From Branchinecta lynchi (Eukaryota; Arthropoda; Branchiopoda; Anostraca; Branchinectidae), in NCBI GenBank assembly GCA_023053575.1, contig JAKZAP010000004.1, positions 1,528,861-1,592,860 of the forward strand: 64,000 bases of DNA, written 5' to 3'. Made by a program: the position numbers and the translations under genes. Below, one piece after another: positions 55,988-64,000 of the stretch (its first letter is position 1; each line of letters opens with the position of its first letter). Below the pieces are notes generated by a model. That model saw only the letters and a list, made by a program, of their open reading frames with translations. It did no database searches and had not been told where the DNA came from.

Positions 55988-56482
55988 TTGAATCATTATT
56001 CATTTATTTATGTTTCGTCAGTTATCGAAACAGTTGAAAGTGCATTTTTTAGAACTTGGGGAATTTGGACTGGAACTCGGGGAAGGCCGTCCATGTCTCA
56101 GCCAAGCTTTCACCTTTGTCTTCATAAATTTATGTTTTTGTTCCGGATTCTTCTGTGTCCTCTGGGAGACCCTTCAGAAATCGGGAAACGGGGAATTTTT
56201 CCTCGTTGCGCATTGGCGGAAAAGTGGCTAAGAGCCGTAAATCACCCTGACAGGCTATCGGACGAGGAGATTCATCAAGATCAGCTCCGACATTTTTCTT
56301 TTGGCATGCGGAATTTGACGACTCGACTAAGTCCGAAGGCGCCCGTTTCTTCAGTGGCGAGCCGCTTGCGATTTGTCCCATGCTATTGTGCCTGGCTGGT
56401 TGTGACGCGATGGTATGGCTGCCATCTCTTAGTAGATAATGGTACTTGCCGGCCTTTAAATGATCGATATGAGGTCACTTAG
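55988..56482 (+). other. open frame of 164 codons, possibly a decayed THAP-like segment
   Basis: The frame contains IGKRGIFPRCALAEKWLRAV. In a shifted frame after that come EFDDSTKSEGARFFSGE and PLAICPM. FP...KWL followed by a frameshifted ...GARFF...A.CP loosely recalls a THAP domain, but the zinc-binding C2CH residues are not all identifiable. It may equally be chance. No splice sites support it as an active gene. Confidence 0.15.
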
Positions 56483-57045
56483 CGTGGTCGTGGTGAGCAG
56501 TGCGTAGGGCGGACGAAGTCTGGTTGGCTTGTGTTTTTGACTTTATGGCATGGCTGCCGTCTCCTAGTAGCTTGGTATCGTCGTGGATCCTATGGAAAAC
56601 TTACCTTTCTTAATTCGCAGTTCATAGTGTTCCATAATGCTTCTGATTTGCTCCCTTACATATTGGTTTTCTCGCTGGATGGTCTCCTACTATCTGGTTC
56701 GCTTCAGTCGTTGATTGTGAAATTGAATTTAGCAAGATCTGTAATCCTATTGGTATTTGACTGGGTTTTTCTCCCCACCTTGTCCAGACGAGATTTGAAT
56801 GTTGACCTGAATTGAACATGTTGGTTTCCTACATTACTAGATTCCATTCGTTCACTACCCTCCTGGCCTTCGGGGGGGGGGGGGGGGTGACCTCTTGTGG
56901 TGTAACGGTGGGACGACGGGGAGAAGAGCCTAGATGCACGGAGGCCACTCGTAATATTATCGTGTAGGCTACTCCGTCTCCGACATCGTTTGGATTTTTA
57001 GATTGGCCAACCTGTTGGCGTAAGGTTTTAGTTCGAGCCCTTTAA

Positions 57046-57487
57046 AGTTTAACCGAAAAGGGCTGGGATAGGACAATCTAGTTACCCACCATTTATTCAC
57101 TTAAATTGGCTTGAAGACCCGCTGAAAATTCGTTGCTCCGGTGTTCCGCCATTCACGAATAATCGATTTCCAAATAGTGGAATTTCCGTGTGATTTGGGG
57201 TACCTCTATGCGCTTGTATTTTTGTTGTATTACTTACGAGAAACATTTATGATTTTTTTTTGCTCAGTCTTCGCCAATCTCACCACTGTCCACTGAAATC
57301 GACGTTTGTGTTGAGATTAAAATTTCCCGCGTCATAGTAGAATTTACGCTGTGTGAACGGCCGCAGATATTCTGAACGTCATAACCAGAGCAGATAGTGG
57401 AACACAAAAAAATCCCTTTGCAGGATACAAATAACTCAGTGTATTCAGTTAAATGACACAAGAATAAGTTGGCTTTTCAGTTTAACT
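57046..57487 (+). mobile_element. TTAA-flanked MITE, copy 5 (intact reference copy)
   Basis: It is 442 bp, with TTAA at 57042-57045 and 57488-57491. The ends are AGTTTAACCGAAAAGGGCTG and TGGCTTTTCAGTTTAACT. No insertion. It served as the reference for the copies at 1427, 17586, 25376 and 41514. Confidence 0.9.
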
Positions 57488-57614
57488 TTAAAGCACTTTG
57501 GTTGCTGGTCTTTGCACTCCTTTAACCAAATCTTGTTTTTACGAGGGGGAAACAAGTCTCAGGATGATCGGTTTGACTGTGACGATGACTGTGACGATGA
57601 GATCGAGTTTAGAC

Positions 57615-58015
57615 CAGAGATGGGCGAATCCGATCATGAAAGGATTCGAGTCCGAATACAGGGAATCAGAATCCTGAGGATTCTGCTCTATTTCATGCTG
57701 AGGATTGGAATCCGACCTTAAATCAAATCATTTAGCTACATAGGTTAGAATTTAAAAATCAGCAGTGACAAAAAGATAAAATCAGTTAACGTGATTGATT
57801 GCTGAGGATGTTTGGTGTTGGAGATCAAAAAGTTGGATTGCCGAAGCCGACTATGTAAACATTCGGAAACGGAAACTGGAAAGATGTAGACCAGAAATTT
57901 GAGCGGATATCGTAGATTGGAGTAATCCGAATCCAGCCTGACAAGCAGAAGATTCCAATCCAGCTAAAAGAACGAGCCCTGGATTCGAATGCGAATCCGG
58001 ATTCGCCCGTCTTTG
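57615..58015. mobile_element. hAT-type MITE family 2, copy 2
   Basis: The ends are CAGAGATGGGCGAATCCG and CGGATTCGCCCGTCTTTG, with exact 8-bp duplication GTTTAGAC (57607-57614, 58016-58023). The body carries GAATCC/GGATTC words as in copy 1. Its right duplication abuts the next element. Confidence 0.94.
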
Positions 58016-58023
58016 GTTTAGAC

Positions 58024-58740
58024 CATTAAGCCGCGCTCACACTGAGCTATACAACCTCTGCGTCGTGCTTGTGGTGACGCAACGTAGAGCTTACGCAGAA
58101 AGATGGAACGAGCAAGAATAGAACCTAGTTATATTCTTGCGTTGCGTCGACGCACACACATCAGAGTTTTCAGTGAAAAATGGAAGTTTCTGAAGACAAA
58201 CTTACACTGTCAGAAGTTTCATAACAGATAACACGAGGATGCGCGGTTTCAACAGATAACACTTCGGATGTTGTCTATTGTGTTTGAAACGTTATGCATG
58301 AAATTTTATGCATAACAAGCTTTGTTAGGAAGAGCCAAAAAAGCATCTACTGACTTTATTCCTTATCGTCATCATGTCGGAAGACGTAACAGATACTTTT
58401 TGGCGATTTTTCGGTTCTTCCTGATGGCAACGCTTATTACGCATAACATTTTGAAACTTAACATATAACATCCGAAGTGTTATCTGTGACGCATTATCTG
58501 TTGAAACCGCGCATCCTCGTGTTATCTGTTATGAAACTTCTGACAGTGTAGTAATGATGAAAAAAAAAAAACAGAATTGAGCATAAGAAACGGAGAAAGG
58601 AAAACGTAAATACACATCCAGCGTGAAAGCTTGTCGCGCGGGTGTGAAAGATACGGTATGCAACCTGTACGCAGCGCAAGATAAACGCATACGATCGCAT
58701 CGTAACGACGCGTCAACGTGAAAGCAGCTTTATACTCTGT
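58024..58740 (+). mobile_element. ACGCAACGC-rich element with a nested MITE, copy 2
   Basis: It aligns with 23079-23912 on both sides of the insertion at 58205-58548: ACAACCTCTGCGTCGTGCTT, TTGCGTTGCGTCGACGC, AATGGAAGTTTCTGAAG; then GAGAAAGGAAAACGTAAATA, CATCCAGCGTGAAAGC, AAGATAAACGCATACG. The right end is GTCAACGTGAAAGCAGCTT. Confidence 0.65.
58205..58548. mobile_element. MITE with 55-bp perfect inverted ends and TA duplication
   Basis: The left end CACTGTCAGAAGTTTCATAA continues as an exact inverse of the right end for about 55 bp. TA flanks it at 58203-58204 and 58549-58550. Perfect long ends suggest recent activity. TA target and CACTG start fit Tc1/mariner-derived MITEs. A truncated relative lies at 54190-54388. 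Confidence 0.92.
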
Positions 58741-58969
58741 ATCCAAACGCAGACTTCTCAATCCCACTTTATGGTGGATTTACACACTGCGTAAATCCGA
58801 GCGGAATTCCGCTCTGTCCTTTTCGAACGGTTTGCAAATTAGAATCGATCAAACGCAGCGTTGATGGCTGCGTTAGGTCTTTCTAGGGTCTTTTTATATT
58901 AGGTCTTTCTTCTTTGTTTTTTTGAAGCCAGGATCAGCATGGTCATATAAGCTGGGATACCCTTGAACC

Positions 58970-59444
58970 CGAGGGGTCGACGACTCTAATTTTTTTAAGT
59001 ACACCATTCCGGAATAACCTAATAATCCTGACCATTCCGGATTATTCCTAACCATTCCGGATTCTTCCTAACAATTCCGGATTATTCCTAACCCTCTGTA
59101 TGGGATATAATTCCAGTTGAAATTAGAAATTCGAGTCATCTGGCATCCTTCATGGCTACAGTGAAGAGATTTTTCCTTGCAGAAGGATAGTAATGACGCG
59201 TGAGTGTTTTTGTAAGCAGAATGTTTGTTGTATATGTATGAACCGTGTATGAATGGCATGTAGAATAATATACAAATAGTGTTACCACATTATGTAGAAT
59301 AGAGAAGACTGCCACCTAATAAAATTTAATTTAATCTAATATAATCCATTCCGGATTATTCTTGACCATTCCGGATTATTCCCAACCATTCCGGATTATT
59401 CCTTCGGGACGTGTACACCATTCCGGGAGAGTCGTCGTCCCCTC
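58970..59444. mobile_element. element with GAGGGGACGACGACTC ends and CATTCCGGATTATTCC arrays
   Basis: The ends GAGGGGTCGACGACTC and GAGTCGTCGTCCCCTC are inverse with one mismatch. Just inside each end is a short tandem array of about 20-bp units, ACCATTCCGGATTATTCCTA: four units at 58998-59092 and three or four at 59345-59430. The middle 250 bp is unrelated. No clean target duplication was found. Confidence 0.75.
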
Positions 59445-59493
59445 GCTTGAACCAGAATGAACAGATCTAAAACTTTCTGATGATTCAACTTAC

Positions 59494-59770
59494 AGTATTT
59501 TAAAATATTTGAATACTTTAAAACTATGCTTCGCTTTCAACAAATAAACCACAGTTTTGGCTGTTTTAAGCCTTTTCCGAGACCCGTTGACTTGTAGCAA
59601 AAACAGGGAAGTAATTTACATAACCGGTATTTCTGATGGAAAAACTTGGCTCTGTAAGAGGGGTTAGAACGTACACCGTACGAAATTGGGGTCTCGGGAT
59701 TTAGAAATATACGGAGCGATTATAGAAGTAAGTTGCGTTAGTATTATAGGTAAGACAGGTCCTTTAAGGG
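59494..59770 (+). repeat. direct partner of 25974-26335
   Basis: The same block order as the 26-kb copy without its 65-bp segment; the match ends at AGGTAAGACAGGTCCTTTA. Confidence 0.7.
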
Positions 59771-62752
59771 AATAATCTCGACATCACTTTATCGTTCGAA
59801 ATGAGTGACAAGCGATGAGCCAGTGGGTTAAAAGAGCCTGTAATCAGCAACCGAATTAGTGAAAGTAGTCGCATCTTTTTCAAAGTATTATGATACTTTT
59901 CGTGGAAGGAAAAGTTACAGCTGTCAGGAAATTGAAGTTCGTTTTCAGCAAAAACAGCCTATTTTGGGACCGTCTTTATAGAAAGAATGTCCGAGACAAG
60001 GTATTCTTCTCGCCGACCAATTTGACAGCTCTGAGTTAGTGTTTGTGTTTCAACGAGTGACTGGAACAACTTGCTAATTCAGCTTATGTACGACTGGAAT
60101 CTGGGAGCTTGACACCGTCCTTGACAGGCCAGGAGATTCGCAAGTTTTTACAAACTCGTTGTCGTCAGGTGCCTTTGTGTCCGGCCAAGTTTGACATGCT
60201 TCACTGGAACCTCCGTAAGAATAAGAGCCAAGAATCTGTTCAGAAACAACGAAATCTAAACTTGAAACCGACGCCATGTCAACTTCTTCCAGACTATCTT
60301 TCAGAATGGTTATGATCTTCATCGAAAGGACACTTAACTGTCGCTTCCATCTTTTACACGCTCCCTCGCCTCCATCCCAGCAGCTGATTGAAATACCTCA
60401 AACTACCAGAACTATTAGTGCGGGAGTTCTATTTTCCGACGTTAATTTGAATGGCACCTCATATGATAAGTCTGTCACCGGCTTCGGACCTTGGTTCCAA
60501 AATGTTGAAGACTCTCGATATTTTTAATTGCTTTCTCGGATCTGTCGTATGATTGGTAGACGGGGGCAGGTGCTGGGGAAGGAATGACGGAGGTGGCCAA
60601 CCGACTCCGGGTCCAGATTCGTTTTTCTACCGGAAAATCTGTAGAAGGTTGCGGTTGGACCCTTGACAGGCTGCCGGTCATGTGACAGGAAGAGTCACCT
60701 TTGAGTTGGGTATTTCAAGGCTGGTCGAGAAGGGCGTTGACCTTTCTGACCCCTGGAACTTGTTTCTACCACTAAGCAGGGCTTGGATCAAGTCGTAAGG
60801 ACAGTGGCTAACTCTACATACAAAAATTTGCAAATAAAGTGTTGGACATAACCTGTATTTTTGTTTATAAAAAAAAAATCGTCCCTCTGTCACAAGGACT
60901 GTTGTATTGTCGCTTTGATACTTTCAACAGCGGGAGTCTGGCGGAACCAGGTCAAACAGAATGCGGGTTGGCCATGGGATTGGCTATGTTACGACTGGTT
61001 GAAATCGAATGTGATATTTATTTTCCATTTATTTGTGAGAAGTGACAGAAAACAAATCTTGAAATAAAGAATTAGTCAAACCTTCTGATGTTGAGCTTTT
61101 CTTAAATGCTCTTGAATTGTTTGATTGAACTTGGAGTAGATGCTCTCAGTTGAAAGCAGGATGTCCAGTATTTGAATTTCGAGACTGCACCAGTAGATGA
61201 CACAGGTGTCCAGGTTTGAACTTGGGGTAAGACTAAAAGTTGGCTAGAATTTACAGCAATGCACATGGTTGTGAATTAGATTCTTAAGCAGGTGTAGCAA
61301 GTGTGCACAGTTAACGTTATGTGTTTCGATGAAAGGAAATGATGTACACCCGAGGGTATGTGCACCTCCGTTTAGTGAGAATCGACTCAGTAGTCTCAGA
61401 TGCAGAAGACCTTCTTTTCAGCGAGTCCCCTCGTGTTCAACCGAAACATTTACCAAGTGAAAGGTATCAGGTCAGACCGAGAGCTTGCTGACCTCGCGTT
61501 TCTTAGCATTGTATGTTCCATCCTGGGGTGAAAGCAAACTAACAACTTCTGTTTGTGCTACCAAACCTTAGACAAAAATGTAAAGAAGTAGGCTACTAGG
61601 TTCTGTTTGGAGCTGGATCTCTGGTCGGCTGATACCATCTGACATGCGTTACATGCATCTGACATGCACCCCTGCTCTCTCCTTGTATACGCTCAGTGCA
61701 TAATAGGGCGAGAACTCACCTGCGACCTGAAAGAGGAGTAAGAGTACTGGTCAGCAGATCGTACGTAGTGGAGTGTATTTTTATCCAGTTTGTTGTACCT
61801 GAACAATTATTTAACCACTTTTATGAATCCGGAGGGGCCCCCGAAACCGTCACATAGTCTTCATTTGCAGCGTCAGAACTGGCTAAGAAGGCGATACTGG
61901 AGTAGGCTACATTCGATATGGTTGGGTTTTAGGAGCAATGTCTCGAGCAATCCGTGATAGCCTCGCCCACTAAGAGTCTCTTCCGGGGTTCTCCATCCTC
62001 ATTACTTATGGATCGGAAGTGGTCCCTTCTCCCGATATGCTTCTCCTTTGTCTCCACGTGTTTTTGCTTCCCACACAAGGTTTCGAGAGTTCCCCATTGA
62101 CGTCATTCGAGGTTACTTCCTTGTCTTTCCTGCGTCAATCGCTGTTGCTCGGCGATCCCTTTTCGACAATGAAGGTATCCTGGGAATGGTTGCAAGGCAT
62201 TATTGTGGGCAAACAATTGGACAGAGGGTTCCAGTCCTGGATCGAGGAATACACGAAATGGGAAGCTTCCACTAAATCAATTATATCATATTATGTACGC
62301 GGTATTTTATAAAACCAGAATCACGCTGTGGTTCAGTGAATAATAATTATTCATGCGCAACCCTGCTGTTAGGGATTCCAAATGTACTGATGACTTAACC
62401 CGCCCGTTATCGCGGCCATTGGAACTAGTTGAGATAAACATGGTATCGAGATACGTTGGATCAACTACTCGATGTACTTCACAGATTCAAGCTTTAAGGT
62501 ACGTGAACACACGGTCGATACGGATTTTCTACTTCGCTCAGAAGTTCTCGCATGCGTTTTTCAGATACGAAACCGTATCGGACTGCGTGTCCACGACGCA
62601 AGTTCTTGTACGTTGTAGTCGTCCCGACTTCCTTCAGCAACAACGGACCTATTTCTCTGTCATTGAATCTTATATGCTCGACTTCGATCTGACCTAAGCT
62701 TCAGGGGTTTCCAAATCTGCAGATCTTTGAAGTGTGAGGCCCTGCAGACCTT
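59771..62752. other. least repetitive stretch; no gene recognised
   Basis: Several frames of 65-115 codons lie here on both strands. On the minus strand, 60276-60074 starts MASVSSLDFVVSEQILGSYS and 60681-60475 starts MTGSLSRVQPQPSTDFPVEK. On the + strand, 62353-62697 reads through TRPLSRPLELVEINMVSRY. Composition is not implausible for exons, but no domain is recognised and no set of splice sites joins them. An acceptor at 61870 opens only 11 codons before TAG. Treat as possible unannotated genes. Confidence 0.25.
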
Positions 62753-62909
62753 CACTGTAAAAAGTTTCACCGAATAAGGAAGCAGTATTTGGTACTGGGA
62801 TTAATCTTATCTATATTGGGATAAAATTAATCCGAACAGCTATAATCTTATCTCAATAAAGACAAGATTAATCCCAGTAGCAAATACTGCAAGATTTTTG
62901 TTTACAGTG
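62753..62909. mobile_element. CACTGTAAAAAG palindromic MITE, copy 2
   Basis: The ends are CACTGTAAAAAGTTTC and TTTTTGTTTACAGTG, with GCAGTATTTGGTACTGGGAT mirrored by AGTAGCAAATACTGC. It is flanked by TT rather than TA on both sides. Related to 4424-4593. Confidence 0.75.
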
Positions 62910-62911
62910 TT

Positions 62912-64000
62912 TGCAGTCTGAGGCCCTGCAACCTGAGCCTCAGGACTTTGCTGAATTTAGCGGCAGGGCTTTTAGCTGTGGTTAAGGCCATCCCTATAAG
63001 CTATGGGCGAGAGATCATCCTAAGGTGGTTACTAAGAGAAGTGGTTACTAAGAGAGGTTTTCACGACGTCACTCAGTACCGCACTACTGGATAATTTACC
63101 ATGACCGTCTATGTGCTCACTTATACCAGTTGTCAGATCAAACCTCGTGCGACTATTACCTACTGTTTGAGTTTAATAATAATTAAATTGGTTTTGATTG
63201 AAAAAATTATATGTTGTATCCGTCACGTTTAACTTGAAATTTAATAATTTTTGTTTTTTAGAAAATTTATTTTTGCGAGTTTGGCCGAGCCTCATGGGCG
63301 ATTTACACAATAGTGCAAATTGCACCTGAGTCAACCGAGTTCACCCCTCTGCTCAGTGCTGTATTTTTTTTTTGTTACTTGTATTGAAAGAACTAAAAAG
63401 ATTGACCGGATAAAAACTGAATGAGAGGAGTGAAACGATGGCAGAAGTTCGCCTAGACAGAAACAAGCAAAATCGAGTTGGAATTTTTCGGCGGCAGTCC
63501 AGAAAAAATCGTGACAAGTTAAAAGGAGTAACTAATGAGTTTACAGTCAGGCGCGATAAATGCGGAAGGATGAAATGCCCTGCCAGTTTCCAGATCCTCT
63601 TTGACATAAACTGATCGTCCAGCAATTGAAAAACGAACTGGCGATTGCTGAAATATTCATTAGCAAGGCCATTAAGTCATGTTCGTGTCTGGAAGGTCCA
63701 GTTGTCCTTTTTCTTCTTGTGGAATTTTTCCAAGATTTTTTTTGGAATTTCTGTAGTTTGCAATAACGGTGGTGTGCTCTACTTTTTTCACCTCATGAAC
63801 TTTAGCCATTTCAGTAGGCCTGGGGGGGGGGGGGCAAAGATCAATTTTGAGCCCTACTATAGACTCAAAATTTAATTGCTGTTTAGCCTCATATTTAGCA
63901 AATTTCACCTTTAAAAAAAAGGCGGCATGACCCCCTTCCCCCGCCAAATGACGCCCTTGGTCTAATGCCATACAAGCAGAAGTGCTTCCTTGTTTTTCCT
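62912..64000. other. no gene; element end near 63820-63960
   Basis: At 63820-63965, a G tract, ATAGACTCAAAATTTAATTG and a final CCGCCAAATGACGCCCTTGG resemble 48255-48350 and look like one half of a further MITE. The minus-strand frame at 63625-63353 has no motif. Confidence 0.4.

Noticed and set aside
61871..61905. Short terminal exon (11 codons then TAG) after an acceptor at 61870 whose phase fits exon 7
   Set aside because: Acceptor-like sites are frequent in AT-rich DNA and 11 codons carry no independent evidence; it lies 30 kb from exon 7.

Overview
This is a eukaryotic nuclear window, most likely from an invertebrate animal. The evidence is short exons with GT-AG borders separated by introns of up to about 20 kb, tRNA-derived SINE heads, 5'-truncated LINE reverse-transcriptase fragments, many non-autonomous DNA transposons (MITEs), long G/C homopolymer tracts and a 100-N scaffold gap. 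There is no bacterial gene layout. The species cannot be told from the sequence.

One real gene is supported, on the + strand from about 1.28 kb to at least 31.19 kb. Seven exons (1283-1363, 2487-2690, 3207-3362, 8428-8638, 9375-9610, 10828-10933, 31073-31192) have matching splice phases (0,0,0,1,0,1,1) and join without a stop into about 371 codons. The protein is acidic and Ser/Pro-rich, with proline-directed SP/TP sites, two psi-K-x-E (sumoylation-type) motifs and a clathrin-box-like LIDLD stretch. I do not recognise the family. A further exon-like ORF lies at 49668-49892 and could belong to its 3' part, but its phase does not join directly to the last firm exon.

The rest is introns and flanks packed with mobile DNA. 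Several families can be delimited to the base by target-site duplications (TSDs). There are three hAT-type MITE families with 8-bp TSDs (22244, 39891, 42546; 51876, 57615; 10245). A family with 3-bp TSDs and GAGCG termini has copies at 10969, 37717, 38724 and 52748. A TTAA-flanked family has copies at 1427, 17586, 25376, 41514 and 57046. TA-flanked elements lie at 4424 and 58205, and a 5-bp-TSD family at 31326 and 40464. Two families of large modular elements each consist of a palindrome, a GTCTGTCGG tract, a tandem array and a fixed end module: family A at 28429-29735, 31850-35010 and 51240-53412, and family B at 13363-14250 and 27262-28354. They look like non-autonomous Helentron-type rolling-circle elements, but this is a hypothesis.

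Nested insertions are common: a LINE in a TTAA element (17.7-18.3 kb), a palindrome with a 20-bp TSD in another TTAA element (41.5-42.3 kb), MITEs inside larger elements (23.4 and 58.2 kb), and two MITEs inside a family A copy (51.9 and 52.7 kb). Three hammerhead-ribozyme-like cores sit in two inverted-repeat segments (9.9 and 41.6-41.8 kb) that resemble Penelope-like retroelement termini. From 59.8 to 62.7 kb the sequence is the least repetitive, but no gene could be recognised there.
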